DNA of 33,137 nt from Lachnospiraceae bacterium (GTDB lineage: Bacteria; Bacillota; Clostridia; Lachnospirales; Lachnospiraceae): assembly GCA_029062895.1 (NCBI GenBank), contig JAIDPF010000052.1, positions 1 to 33,137 of the forward strand, given 5' to 3'. The position numbers were made by a program, and so were the translations under genes. Of this stretch, positions 15,301-24,603 are shown piece by piece. Under the pieces are notes generated by a model. It saw only the letters and a program-made list of their open reading frames with translations. It had not been told where the DNA came from and searched no databases. Each line of letters starts with the position of its first letter. Position 1 is the stretch's first letter.

Positions 15301-16482
15301 ATGAAGACAAGAGTAGCAGTCATGTTTGGCGGAAAGAGTGTGGAGCATGAGGTATCTATCATTTCCGGTATTCAGGCGATTTTAAACATGGATCAGGAAA
15401 AGTATGAGATTACACCGGTCTATATTGATAAAACGAATGAGATGTACATAGGAGAAGGAATTGGTAAGATCGAATCTTATCAGGATATCAAGAAGCTGCT
15501 GGCTGAGTCACAGAGAGTGATTCTGGTTAAGGAAGGCAGTGCCACCCGTCTGATGCCGTATCCGAAAAAACGTTTTGGCGGCAAAAAGCCGATAGAAATC
15601 GATGTCGTATTTCCGATCGTGCATGGAACCAATGTGGAGGACGGTACGCTTCAGGGCTATTTAAAGACCATTGGTATTCCCTTTGTCGGCTGTGATGTGA
15701 CCGCATCCGCTGTCGGTATGGATAAATACGTAACGAAGGTGATCCTGAAGGATCATGATGTGCCGGTGCTCGATTGTAAATGCTTTACAACTTCCGATTA
15801 TGCCGATGTGGATGCGATTGTAAAACAGACGGAGGAAAGCATTGGTTATCCCGCCATTGTGAAGCCGTTGAACTTAGGATCCAGCGTGGGAATCAGCGTG
15901 GCGAATGACCGCTTGGAACTGATTCATTCCATTGATGAGGCATTTACCTATGCGAGAAAAATACTAATAGAACATGCGATCAGCAATCTAAGAGAGATCA
16001 ATTGCTCCGTGCTTGGCGATGAAAATGACGCCACAGCCTCAGAATGTGAGGAACCGTTACATTCCAAGGAAATTCTGAGTTATGAGGATAAGTATCTGAG
16101 CAATTCCAAGAACGGCGCTTCCAAAGGGATGGCAGGAGTGTCCAGAAAGATTCCCGCGGAGTTATCTGCAGAGAAGAGGGAAGAAATCAGAGATATGGCT
16201 GTAAAGTCTTTTAAAGCGTTAGGATGCAACGGAGTAGCAAGGATTGATTTTATGATCGACGAAGAGACGGACCGTCTTTATTTTAATGAGATCAATACAA
16301 TTCCGGGTTCGCTGGCATTTTATCTTTGGGAGCCGGTGGGTGTCTCTTATAAAGAACTGCTGGACCGGATGATTCAGCTTGCCTTGAAGCGCAGGCGTGA
16401 GGAGGATGCGTTGACCTTTTCTTTTGATACGAATATCCTAAATCAGAATTCCCTATCAGGATTAAAAGGCGGAAAGCTGTGA
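15301..16482 (+). CDS. ddl: D-alanine--D-alanine ligase
   Basis: An ATP-grasp enzyme that joins two D-alanines for the peptidoglycan stem, 393 residues. It shows the N-terminal signature VAVMFGGKSVEHEVSIISG, the ATP-grasp strand PAIVKPLNLGSSVGIS and the metal/phosphate region INTIPGS with NEIN. The omega-loop contains YEDKYLS, with the Lys-Tyr pair typical of D-Ala-D-Ala rather than D-Ala-D-Lac ligases. It is somewhat longer than E. coli DdlB, with an acidic loop near residues 240-256. The start is ATG 15301, preceded by GGTGGAAAAGG; the in-frame ATG at 15262 would add residues not seen in the family. It sits after the MurF-like ligase, whose reaction would use its product. Confidence 0.94.
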   Translation: MKTRVAVMFGGKSVEHEVSIISGIQAILNMDQEKYEITPVYIDKTNEMYIGEGIGKIESYQDIKKLLAESQRVILVKEGSATRLMPYPKKRFGGKKPIEIDVVFPIVHGTNVEDGTLQGYLKTIGIPFVGCDVTASAVGMDKYVTKVILKDHDVPVLDCKCFTTSDYADVDAIVKQTEESIGYPAIVKPLNLGSSVGISVANDRLELIHSIDEAFTYARKILIEHAISNLREINCSVLGDENDATASECEEPLHSKEILSYEDKYLSNSKNGASKGMAGVSRKIPAELSAEKREEIRDMAVKSFKALGCNGVARIDFMIDEETDRLYFNEINTIPGSLAFYLWEPVGVSYKELLDRMIQLALKRRREEDALTFSFDTNILNQNSLSGLKGGKL

Positions 16483-16488
16483 TTTAAT

Positions 16489-17424
16489 ATGAAAGAACGA
16501 AAGATGAGAAATTCTTTTCTGCTACTCCTAACGGCGTTTGTCTGGGGTGTTGCATTTGTTGCCCAGAGTGCCGGAGGGGATGCGGTAGGACCATATACAT
16601 TTAATTGCGTGAGAATGATCTTAGGAGGTATTTCACTGCTTCCGGTAATTGCTATTATGGATCATGTGAAACCATCTGCGCGCAGGCCGGTGACAAGGGA
16701 GCAGAGGAAGGCACTTCTGCTGGGCGGTGTCAGCTGTGGTGCGATCCTTTTTGTTGCCAGCAGTTTTCAGCAGATGGGGATCTTTCTGGGTACGTCTGCC
16801 GGAAAAGCGGGATTTCTCACTGCCTGTTATATCCTGTTGGTTCCGATCATCGGTCTTTTCTTTCGTAAAAAATGCGGATGGAATATCTGGGCAGGAGTGG
16901 TACTGGCGGTTCTGGGGCTTTATCTTCTTTGCATGAACGGTCCTTTTTTACTACAGTTATCAGATGGACTGGTGCTGCTGTGCGCGTTGTGTTTTTCATT
17001 TCATATCATTGTGGTGGATCATTTCGCACCGAAAGTAGATGGCGTAAGAATGTCCTGTATCCAGTTTTTTACCTGCGGTATTTTAGGAATCTTGCCGACC
17101 GTCTTGATGGAAATGGGACATACGCAGGAAAGCGTAGGGCTTTGGTTGTCGGGATTTGCCGCGTGGGACGCATGGATCACGATCCTTTATGCGGCGATTC
17201 TTTCCTGTGGTGTGGCATATACCTTGCAGATCATAGGGCAGGAGGGGCTGCATCCGACAGTTGCTTCTCTCTTGATGAGTCTGGAATCCGTATTTTCCGT
17301 GATTGCGGGATGGGTCATCTTAAAGGAGGGTTTGAGTCCGCGGGAATTGTCAGGATGTATGATTATGTTTATAGCTATCAGTCTGGCACAAGTGGAGTTT
17401 GACAGAAAGTGGCAGGAGAAATAG
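16489..17424 (+). CDS. DMT-superfamily EamA transporter
   Basis: 311 residues with about ten membrane segments in two EamA repeats (about 5-150 and 155-305), the architecture of drug/metabolite transporters. The N terminus (LLLLTAFVWGVAFVAQS) and the closing segment (SLLMSLESVFSVIAGWVIL, then KEGLSPRELSGC) are typical. The substrate cannot be predicted. The ATG at 16489 lies 6 nt after the ddl stop, but no good ribosome binding site precedes it; ATG 16504 is an alternative. The tight spacing suggests cotranscription and possibly coupling with ddl. Confidence 0.88.
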   Translation: MKERKMRNSFLLLLTAFVWGVAFVAQSAGGDAVGPYTFNCVRMILGGISLLPVIAIMDHVKPSARRPVTREQRKALLLGGVSCGAILFVASSFQQMGIFLGTSAGKAGFLTACYILLVPIIGLFFRKKCGWNIWAGVVLAVLGLYLLCMNGPFLLQLSDGLVLLCALCFSFHIIVVDHFAPKVDGVRMSCIQFFTCGILGILPTVLMEMGHTQESVGLWLSGFAAWDAWITILYAAILSCGVAYTLQIIGQEGLHPTVASLLMSLESVFSVIAGWVILKEGLSPRELSGCMIMFIAISLAQVEFDRKWQEK

Positions 17425-17425
17425 C

Positions 17426-17455
17426 TTGCATCGTATGGGGATTATGAAGTAGAAT
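17426..17455 (+). promoter_or_regulatory. Candidate promoter of the GH25 gene
   Basis: TTGCAT (17426-17431), an 18-bp spacer and TAGAAT (17450-17455). It would give a leader of about 115 nt holding a short leader ORF. Confidence 0.35.
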
Positions 17456-17547
17456 ATAGATACATATCTGTAAGCCGGTTGTGAAGAACTATGAAAGCTG
17501 GAAGATTTTACAATGGATGTGTTAATACGCAGGAGGAATCATTGCTA

Positions 17548-17583
17548 ATGCGTAAGAAAAAGAGAGGAAGGTACATATTATGA
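17548..17583 (+). CDS. Possible 11-residue leader peptide upstream of the GH25 gene
   Basis: ATG 17548 opens a frame encoding MRKKKRGRYIL and ends in a TGA that overlaps the GH25 start codon (ATGA). AGGAGG at 17531-17536 lies 11 nt upstream. The peptide is strongly basic. It could couple translation to the lysozyme gene, or be a chance product of the purine-rich leader. Confidence 0.25.
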   Translation: MRKKKRGRYIL

Positions 17584-19394
17584 AGAAAGCTTTTAGATCG
17601 ACGCGATTTACTAGGATGCTGGCCTTGCTTCTGGTTATCGTGCTGATGTTCCCGATGTTTTCCTTAAAATCGGAAGCTGCTGTCAATGCAAGTCAGGCAG
17701 GAGCTGTCGGAATCGATGTATCGAAATATCAGGGTAATATTGACTGGAATGCGGTGCGGGCAAGCGGTGTAACGTTTGCATTTATCAAGGCGTACAGCTC
17801 TTACAGTGGAGTAGATCCTTATTTTGACAGAAATATCAGAGGAGCCAACGCTGTTGGAATTCGTACCGGTGTTTATGTGTATTCCTATGCAACTACGCCG
17901 GAGGCGGCAGCAGCGGAAGCGGCGGCGGTGATTACGTTGCTGCAGAATTATACGGTAAGCTTCCCGGTGGTGATCGATATCGAGGATTCCTGCCAAAAGC
18001 CGCTTTCTCCGGAAATGCTGGCAGCGATTGCCAATGTATTCTGTGCAACGGTAGAAAATGCAGGATATTATCCAATGGTATATTCCAATACAAACTGGTT
18101 TACGAACAAGATCGGTCCGGTTGGTTATGATAAATGGGTAGCACAGTATGCATCAGCATGTGCTTATGCACAGACTCCTGCGTTCTGGCAGTATACATCG
18201 AAGGGAAGTGTACCGGGAATCGCCGGTAATGTGGATATGAATTACCAGTATAAAGATTTTTCATTCCTGATACCTTATGGATTCTCACAGCGCGGGGATA
18301 ACGTTTATTTCTACAATAATTATCGCTGGCAGAGGGGCTGGATCGACTATAACGGCGCGAAGTATTTTTGCAATGAGCAGGGGCACAGGTTGACAGGCTG
18401 GCAGAATCTGGGAGGTCCTGTTTACTATTTTGGAGAAGACGGCGCGATGCGGACAGGATTTCAGCAGATCAATAATCATACCTATTATTTTGGGGATGAC
18501 GGCGTGACTCGTACCGGATTGGTTGCGGTTGGCGGAGAACAGTATCTCTTTGGTGCGGATGGTATCATGTTTACGGGATGGTGTCGTGCAGGAGAGGGAA
18601 TGACATTTTATTTCGCAGCGGACGGTCATATGCATCACGGCTGGTATGCGGAGGATGGTCAGACCTATTATTTTGATGAAAACGGTCTGATGACGATCGG
18701 CTTTAAGAAGATCGACGGCAATACTTATTTCTTCAATGCAGAAGGAAAGAGACAGTCAGGATGGGTTGCTCTGGAGGGCATGAAGTTTTACATGAGCCCG
18801 GAAGGCGTTATGCAGTATGGCTGGCTGACGCTGCCGGACGGCGTATATTATCTGAATCAGGAAAACGGCGTAATGCAGCTTGGCTGGATGACGCTGGATA
18901 AGAATACATACTGTTTTGATCCTGCGACAGGAAAGATGATGACGGGGCTGGTTACGGTAGGTGCAGAGCAGTTCTACTTTAATCCTGAGAACGGCGTCCG
19001 TATGACAGGAATGTTGCAGATCGGTGCTGACAGATATTATTTCAATCCAGAGACCGGTGCTATGCATCGTGGGTTGCTGACGAAGGATGGCAATACATGG
19101 TATTTTGATCCGGCTACCGGTAAGATGCAGGTAGGCTGGGTGAAGATCGGAGAGAGTCAGTTCTATTTTGATCCGGTGACGGGAGCTTTGTTTAAAGGTA
19201 TGTTAAATGATGGTGTCGGTACAAAATATTGTTCGCCTGAGGATGGACATCTGATGACAGGATTTGTTACGATAGATGGGCAGATGTATTACTTCGATCC
19301 TGCGACGGAATATATGCTTGCCAATACGATAATCGAAGCGGCAGGAGGCGTATTTGCGATCAATGAAGTGGGAATCGTAACGCAGGTGCAGTAA
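17580..19394 (+). CDS. Secreted GH25 lysozyme with about 17 choline-binding-type repeats
   Basis: 604 residues. A signal peptide (about 1-34, LALLLVIVLMFPMF then SEAA) precedes a GH25 muramidase domain (about 42-225) with GIDVSKYQGNIDW, FIKAYSS and the catalytic acidic cluster VVIDIED. From about residue 240 to the end come some 17 repeats of ~20 residues of the type YYFDPATGKMQVGW, the cell-wall/choline-binding repeat family, likely tethering the enzyme to wall or teichoic polymers. GH25 enzymes cut the MurNAc-GlcNAc bond. ATG 17580 has AGGAAGG 8-9 nt upstream. The gene ends in a strong terminator, so it is probably monocistronic. The DNA repeats follow from the protein repeats. Confidence 0.92.
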   Translation: MKKAFRSTRFTRMLALLLVIVLMFPMFSLKSEAAVNASQAGAVGIDVSKYQGNIDWNAVRASGVTFAFIKAYSSYSGVDPYFDRNIRGANAVGIRTGVYVYSYATTPEAAAAEAAAVITLLQNYTVSFPVVIDIEDSCQKPLSPEMLAAIANVFCATVENAGYYPMVYSNTNWFTNKIGPVGYDKWVAQYASACAYAQTPAFWQYTSKGSVPGIAGNVDMNYQYKDFSFLIPYGFSQRGDNVYFYNNYRWQRGWIDYNGAKYFCNEQGHRLTGWQNLGGPVYYFGEDGAMRTGFQQINNHTYYFGDDGVTRTGLVAVGGEQYLFGADGIMFTGWCRAGEGMTFYFAADGHMHHGWYAEDGQTYYFDENGLMTIGFKKIDGNTYFFNAEGKRQSGWVALEGMKFYMSPEGVMQYGWLTLPDGVYYLNQENGVMQLGWMTLDKNTYCFDPATGKMMTGLVTVGAEQFYFNPENGVRMTGMLQIGADRYYFNPETGAMHRGLLTKDGNTWYFDPATGKMQVGWVKIGESQFYFDPVTGALFKGMLNDGVGTKYCSPEDGHLMTGFVTIDGQMYYFDPATEYMLANTIIEAAGGVFAINEVGIVTQVQ

Positions 19395-19427
19395 AATCAA
19401 ATTAAATATGGTATTGTGGTAAAACGG

Positions 19428-19480
19428 AAATATGCGTTGCTGTCTGTGCTTAGGCAAATGACAGCGACGCATATTTTTTT
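19428..19480 (+). terminator. Strong terminator after the GH25 gene
   Basis: AAATATGCGTTGCTGTC pairs with GACAGCGACGCATATTT (one G-U) around a 15-base loop and runs into seven Ts. Confidence 0.9.
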
Positions 19481-19553
19481 AGTATGATATGTTGGTAGCT
19501 GGAAATACTGAAAGTAAGAGAATACGTCTTTATTTGGTAATTAGGAGGATTCT

Positions 19554-21032
19554 ATGGGTTTATCAGTGGTTCTGGAAGAAAACATCGCGGTATTGAAACA
19601 AAAACTTCCTATTGGTAGAAGTTTCGATATTGTGACAAGGGAAATGACGCTATGCGGAGTGGATGCGTACTGGGTCGGCATCAATGGTATGTGTAAGACA
19701 GATACTCTGCAGAAGCTGTTTGGCTATCTGCAAAACCCTGCATATCTGGCTATACAGTCGGAATTTTCCAGTAAAGAGGGAGAACTGCTTGAAAATATCC
19801 AAAGATTTGCGGCATCTAAGATTGGATACGTTCAAACGGAGCTGTGTGATGATTGGGATACCATATGTAAAAATATTGTCAGCGGACCGACGGCGCTTTT
19901 TTTAAATGGATGCGCTCAGGCGGTGATTTTGGATGTGCGTACTTATCCCACCAGAGGGATCGAAGAGCCGGATGTGGAGAAGGTGACAAGGGGATCCAGA
20001 GACGGATTTGTGGAAACGATGCTGTTTAACACAAACCTGATCAGACGACGGATCAGAAGCAATCATCTGACGTTTGAGATCATGAGCGTAGGGACGGATT
20101 CCAAGACAGATGTTGCGATTGCCTATGTCGGCGGCTTGGTAGAGAAGCAGCTTCTGGACAAAGTGAAGGAGACGATAGGTAATCTCAAAGTGTCTTCCCT
20201 CACAATGGGTACGAAAAGTCTTGAAGAACTTCTGTTAAGGAAGCACTGGTATCATCCGCTGCCGGTAGTTCAAGTGACGGAACGGCCAGATGTAGCCTGC
20301 AGTTATCTGATGGAGGGACACATGATCATCATTGTAGATAATACGCCATCTGTCATCATCCTGCCTACGACCATATTCCAGTTTACACAAAATGTGGAGG
20401 ATTATTATAAAAGCCCGCTGGTGGGCAATTATCTGAGGTGGATGCGGTTTGCCTGCGTATGGATAAGTCTTTTGCTTCTTCCGGTATTTATGTTGGTTGC
20501 AGGGTTTTATCCTGAGTTGGCAGATCAGATCAAGCTGATGGAGACAGAACCGTTGACGAGGGAACGGCTGTTTTTCTATGTACTCGCAGTGGATTTCGGT
20601 CTGGATCTGTTCCGGTATTCATCGGCTCATTCCACTAGCCGCTTTTCCGGCGCCATGTCCATCGTGGGTGGCTTGATCATCGGAGATATTGCGGTACAGC
20701 TGAACTGGGCGTCTGTGGAAGTAATATTTTATGCGGCGTTGACTTTGCTGGCTACGATGTCCCTGCCGAGTATCGAGTTCGGAGAAGGTTTACGGATTTA
20801 CAGACTCTTTTTGATCCTGACTACAGGATTTCTGGGACCTGTGGGTTTCTGGGGCGGGCTGGCGCTGGTCCTGCTGTCAACCGTGACGACGCCTACCTTT
20901 AGCCATAAGAGCTATCTGTGGCCGTTGGCGCCGTTTAACTGGAAAGCATTAAAAACGCTGCTCTGGAGATGTCCCACATTCAAGGCGCAGCCGAGCAATG
21001 TGTGGGACCGGACAGAGAAAAAACGCGCGTAG
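19554..21032 (+). CDS. spoVAF: SpoVAF-like GerA-family spore germination protein
   Basis: 492 residues of the GerA/SpoVAF family: a large hydrophilic N-terminal region (about 1-290), about five membrane segments, and a short C-terminal tail. Family patterns include SFDIVTREMTLCGVDAYWV near the N terminus, EEPDVEKVTRGSRDGFVET, then LIRRRIRSNHL, and the C-terminal PLAPFNWKALKTLLWR. In Bacillus, SpoVAF lies in the inner spore membrane and is linked to the SpoVA calcium-dipicolinate channel; here it stands alone without other spoVA genes. The start ATG has AGGAGG 5 nt upstream. It is convergent with the GH127 gene, only 15 bp away, without a visible terminator. The SpoVAF assignment over other GerA subunits rests on remembered family patterns. 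Confidence 0.82.
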   Translation: MGLSVVLEENIAVLKQKLPIGRSFDIVTREMTLCGVDAYWVGINGMCKTDTLQKLFGYLQNPAYLAIQSEFSSKEGELLENIQRFAASKIGYVQTELCDDWDTICKNIVSGPTALFLNGCAQAVILDVRTYPTRGIEEPDVEKVTRGSRDGFVETMLFNTNLIRRRIRSNHLTFEIMSVGTDSKTDVAIAYVGGLVEKQLLDKVKETIGNLKVSSLTMGTKSLEELLLRKHWYHPLPVVQVTERPDVACSYLMEGHMIIIVDNTPSVIILPTTIFQFTQNVEDYYKSPLVGNYLRWMRFACVWISLLLLPVFMLVAGFYPELADQIKLMETEPLTRERLFFYVLAVDFGLDLFRYSSAHSTSRFSGAMSIVGGLIIGDIAVQLNWASVEVIFYAALTLLATMSLPSIEFGEGLRIYRLFLILTTGFLGPVGFWGGLALVLLSTVTTPTFSHKSYLWPLAPFNWKALKTLLWRCPTFKAQPSNVWDRTEKKRA

Positions 21033-21047
21033 TCTGATTTAAAATAA

Positions 21048-22865
21048 TTATTTCTTACAAGTATAATAAACCGTATATGTTTCATCACATACATCATAAA
21101 GAGGTTTTAGTACAAAATTTTTTTGTTGGTTTCTTGTGACATAACAGCTCTGTTTCCATGGAAAAATTCCGTATGTATGTTCAGTTTGTGGGTAAAGAAA
21201 CGTGGTTGGATCATCATAATTTCCTGAAATACCACAGTCACATTCAGTAAGTCCCGCAAGTACAATAGGACCGTCTGTTACGGCAGCAAGTTCAGGCATA
21301 TCCGGTAAGGCTTCCATGGTAAGACCGCTTTGGAAAAACAAACTTACAATATCCTTTGTACAGTTTCGCTTTATATTTATATAACCGTCTGCAATAACAG
21401 CCTTTTCCGATTTCCCGTTAATACTTAAAACAATATTTCCCTTCACCCAGCACGGAACACGAAAAGATATCGTAAAGTCTGCCTCGTGAGAGCATTCAAT
21501 CTCAAATTTAAACGCCCATCTCGACATATTGCTTCCGCTATGCTCATCAAAAAATGTCTGATTACTGTACCCGCTCATTTCGGAGGTTTGCTTTATATTT
21601 ATATCAGCGTGTTCACAGCAGCAAGTAAGCTGAGAAGGAATATACTGACTTATCACAATACGGCGATTGTTTCTATCCTCAAAATAGATCAGCTTGTTAT
21701 AGAGTGTCTGCGCCTGAACCATTGTACCGTGACAGCACCAAAAATCATGCCGCTTGCTGCCCCATTTTTTCTTGCTTCCTGCTGATAAAGGCAGAAAATA
21801 TGTTGGCATACCCGATGTCGGATTTTGCTGGGTAAGAAAGCCGTTGTAAAGACACCTTTCAATATAATCTGCATATGATGTATCACCAGTCCATTTGTAC
21901 AGATAGGATGCCGTTCTTACCATGTTATAAACTGTGCAGAATTCCTGATTATTTATACCAAGAAACTGCCCTTGTTTAAATGGAGGTACCCAAAATTCTC
22001 CAGCGTTTTGACCACCTGTACAATATGTTCCCCTGTCTGTTACGGCGTTCTTCCAAAAAAGCTCGGTGTATTTGCGCCACTTTTCATCACCCGTCACCTC
22101 ATACATTTTCGCAGAACCGTGAGAAAGAGGAATACTTGCATTCGCGTGTTCATTTGTGAGAGCATCCTGTCCATTGACGAGTGCTCTGAATACACCGTTG
22201 TCCGAATACCGTTCTGCAAGCAGCATATACTTTTCATCTTTGGTGATACTATATAGTTCTGCCCATATTTCAAGCATACCGCCCTGTTCACCGCTGTAAA
22301 TTGCTCTTGGGTTTATTTCCAGCATTTTATCAGTCCAGCGGATATACCAATCACTCAGATGATCAACAATATCAAGCGCCTGCTTGTTGTCTGCATATTT
22401 GTAAGCATCAGTAAGTCCCATGATCGTCTTATGCATTACATATTGCGGCGACCATACATAGCGGTTTTCTGCAAGCTTCTGAAAATATTTTTCAGGTATT
22501 GAACTTATCCATTCACCGCCGTTAAGCTGCTGACACATAGCAAGTTCGGATATGATCTTATCAAGTTTAATCTTAATTTCCATATCTTTTTCTGATGCGT
22601 AATACGCAGCTGCAGCTGAAAGCCAATGTCCCAGAAAATGCCCTCTAAGCTGGCAGGTTGGAGCTTCCCAACCCCAATGAAGATTCACATTTTGGGGATC
22701 ATCAACTACCTGAAGCCCGGGTATGATAACTCCGGCTTCGAGATAGAAATTTTGAAGCAGACATTGATTATTAAGCTCCATAAGGTAATTTCTGTTGATA
22801 TTCATTCGTTCTTTGAAAAGACCTGGAAGTATAGTTACATTTTTTCTTTTGACATCTTTAAGCAT
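21048..22865 (-). CDS. GH127-family glycosidase (beta-L-arabinofuranosidase-like)
   Basis: 605 residues without a signal peptide, so probably cytoplasmic. It matches the GH127 family (former DUF1680): an N-terminal (alpha/alpha)6 barrel with GWEAPTCQLRGHFLGHWLSA and a C-terminal beta region. E308 and C310 (QEFCTVYN) and the pair C377-C378 (FWCCHG) correspond in order and approximate spacing to the zinc-binding Glu/Cys set of the known bifidobacterial enzyme, in which one of the paired cysteines is the nucleophile. The likely role is release of L-arabinofuranose from plant-derived oligosaccharides. It is a lone gene without transporter or regulator and has only a weak ribosome binding site (AGAGAG). 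Exact sugar specificity is uncertain. Confidence 0.88.
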   Translation of the reverse strand: MLKDVKRKNVTILPGLFKERMNINRNYLMELNNQCLLQNFYLEAGVIIPGLQVVDDPQNVNLHWGWEAPTCQLRGHFLGHWLSAAAAYYASEKDMEIKIKLDKIISELAMCQQLNGGEWISSIPEKYFQKLAENRYVWSPQYVMHKTIMGLTDAYKYADNKQALDIVDHLSDWYIRWTDKMLEINPRAIYSGEQGGMLEIWAELYSITKDEKYMLLAERYSDNGVFRALVNGQDALTNEHANASIPLSHGSAKMYEVTGDEKWRKYTELFWKNAVTDRGTYCTGGQNAGEFWVPPFKQGQFLGINNQEFCTVYNMVRTASYLYKWTGDTSYADYIERCLYNGFLTQQNPTSGMPTYFLPLSAGSKKKWGSKRHDFWCCHGTMVQAQTLYNKLIYFEDRNNRRIVISQYIPSQLTCCCEHADINIKQTSEMSGYSNQTFFDEHSGSNMSRWAFKFEIECSHEADFTISFRVPCWVKGNIVLSINGKSEKAVIADGYINIKRNCTKDIVSLFFQSGLTMEALPDMPELAAVTDGPIVLAGLTECDCGISGNYDDPTTFLYPQTEHTYGIFPWKQSCYVTRNQQKNFVLKPLYDVCDETYTVYYTCKK

Positions 22866-22907
22866 AATTAAAATTCTCTCTTGAATGGTAATAAATTGTA
22901 TATATCA

Positions 22908-22936
22908 AATATAACACATAGAGCGCGGAGTGTCAG
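22908..22936 (-). promoter_or_regulatory. Promoter of the GH127 gene
   Basis: Minus strand: CTGACA (22936-22931), a 17-bp spacer ending in TGT, then TATATT (22913-22908), giving an extended -10. Confidence 0.6.
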
Positions 22937-22971
22937 TAGACAAATAATATATTTTGTATTGGAGCATGATA

Positions 22972-22980
22972 TGATATAAT
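22972..22980 (+). promoter_or_regulatory. Extended -10 promoter of pepD
   Basis: TGATATAAT (22972-22980) is a consensus extended -10; the -35 region (around TTTTGT) is poor. The pepD ATG follows 46 nt downstream. Confidence 0.55.
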
Positions 22981-23026
22981 CAAAAATGGTAAGAATAAGA
23001 AAGAAGATATGTAGGAGAGATGAAGA

Positions 23027-24511
23027 ATGGCAATTTTAGAGAATCTGGAACCGAAAGAGGTATTTCATTATTTTGAGGAGATCTGCAATATTCCACATGG
23101 TTCGGGCAATACGGCAGAGATCAGCAATTATTTGGTGGAGTTTGCCAAAAAGAAGGGATTGGAGTATCAGCAGGACGAGCTTGGGAATGTGATCATGATC
23201 AAGGAGGCGACAGCAGGATATGAGGTGGCTCCCCCTATTATGATACAGGGGCATATGGATATGGTGGCTGTTTCCGACAGGGACTGTGATATTGATATGA
23301 GGACGGAAGGTCTGCGGCTCGCTGTTGACGGCGACCAGATCTATGCAAAGGGTACTTCCTTAGGTGCGGATGACGGTATTGCAGTTGCTTATGCGCTGGC
23401 GGTTCTTTCCTCTAATACGCTGAAGCATCCGAGGCTTGAAGTGGTGGTCACGGTGGAGGAAGAGGTTGGCATGGAAGGTGCAAGCGGGATCGATCTTTCG
23501 TTGTGCCGCGCAAAACGGCTGATCAATCTGGATTCCGAGGAAGAAGGATATCTTCTGGCGGGTTGTGCAGGCGGAGCAAGTTTTCTGATCGATTATCCAT
23601 TACAGTTTCAAGAATATGAAGGGATTTCCTGTCATCTGTCTATTTCAGGCTTGCAGGGCGGTCATTCCGGTTCGGAGATCCATAAAGGGACGGCCAATGC
23701 AAATCTGTTGATGGCGAGAGTGGTCCATGGTCTTATGAAGCTGGATGGAGTACATCTTTTAAGGATCGACGGCGGTAAGAAGGATAATGTCATTCCGAAT
23801 GCAGCATGTGCGGATATTCTAATTGAAAAGGCTTCCTATGGGAAGGTATCTCAGGAATTTTTGAAATGGCAGAAAATCATCCTTGGGGAATCCAAACTTC
23901 GGGATCCTGATGTGATCATGGAGTTTAAATCAGCGGATGGCGGACCGGCTCCGGCGGATTTTGCACAGGCAGAGACGGCTGCCCATAAAGCAGTAGAAGA
24001 TCGCTGCGCTAAAAAAATACTGTCTCTTATTCAGACCATGCCCAGAGGAGTATGCGAAATGAGCCCCGCTGTCAGTGGACTTGTGGAAACCTCTTTAAAT
24101 CTTGGCACGCTTACAATGGACGATCAGACGGCAAGTCTCGGATATGCCGTACGAAGTTCTGTGGCATCCAAGAAAGAAGAACTTTTGGAACGTATGATAT
24201 TGCTTTGTGACGCTTATCATGCTGCGTGGAATATTAAAGGCGTTTATCCTGGATGGGAATATCAGCCGCAGTCGCCACTTCGCGATGCGGTCTGCGGACT
24301 CTATCAGAAGATGTACGGAAAGGAAATGGTGGTGCAGGCGATCCATGCAGGATTGGAATGTGGATTTTTTGCAGAGAAGATAGAAGGTCTTGACTGTATT
24401 TCCATCGGACCGGATATGCGGGACGTCCATACGACGAAAGAGTGTCTCAGCATTTCTTCGACAGAACGGGTCTATCGTTTTCTGATCCGTTTACTGGAAG
24501 AATTGAAATAA
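23027..24511 (+). CDS. pepD: Aminoacyl-histidine dipeptidase (M20C, PepD)
   Basis: A cytoplasmic zinc dipeptidase releasing amino acids from X-His and other dipeptides, 494 residues, close to the family's ~485. Metal-site motifs are in order: IQGHMDMVAV (His and nearby Asp), TSLGADDGIAVA (bridging Asp) and VTVEEEVGMEGA (general base and metal Glu). A later ligand falls in LNLDSEEEG-like sequence (INLDSEEEGY), and the C-terminal histidine is in AIHAGLECG. The lid/dimerisation region is intact with GGHSGSEIH. The ATG follows an AGGAGAG site. It has its own extended -10 promoter and is divergent from the GH127 gene. Confidence 0.93.
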   Translation: MAILENLEPKEVFHYFEEICNIPHGSGNTAEISNYLVEFAKKKGLEYQQDELGNVIMIKEATAGYEVAPPIMIQGHMDMVAVSDRDCDIDMRTEGLRLAVDGDQIYAKGTSLGADDGIAVAYALAVLSSNTLKHPRLEVVVTVEEEVGMEGASGIDLSLCRAKRLINLDSEEEGYLLAGCAGGASFLIDYPLQFQEYEGISCHLSISGLQGGHSGSEIHKGTANANLLMARVVHGLMKLDGVHLLRIDGGKKDNVIPNAACADILIEKASYGKVSQEFLKWQKIILGESKLRDPDVIMEFKSADGGPAPADFAQAETAAHKAVEDRCAKKILSLIQTMPRGVCEMSPAVSGLVETSLNLGTLTMDDQTASLGYAVRSSVASKKEELLERMILLCDAYHAAWNIKGVYPGWEYQPQSPLRDAVCGLYQKMYGKEMVVQAIHAGLECGFFAEKIEGLDCISIGPDMRDVHTTKECLSISSTERVYRFLIRLLEELK

Positions 24512-24603
24512 TTCAGGCATTTGAAGCATTGAAATAATAAAGGCAAAAATAGATCCTTGCAAACAGCATTAATATACAGTAAATAGCATTGAGGGTGGCA
24601 TCT

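Noticed and set aside
18280-19390. Tandem DNA repeats or CRISPR within the GH25 gene
   Set aside because: The periodicity of about 60 bp is the coding of ~20-residue wall-binding repeats, which are divergent at DNA level.
21048-22865. Polysaccharide utilisation locus around the GH127 gene
   Set aside because: No transporter, regulator or other glycosidase lies on either side; the neighbours are a spore protein and a dipeptidase.
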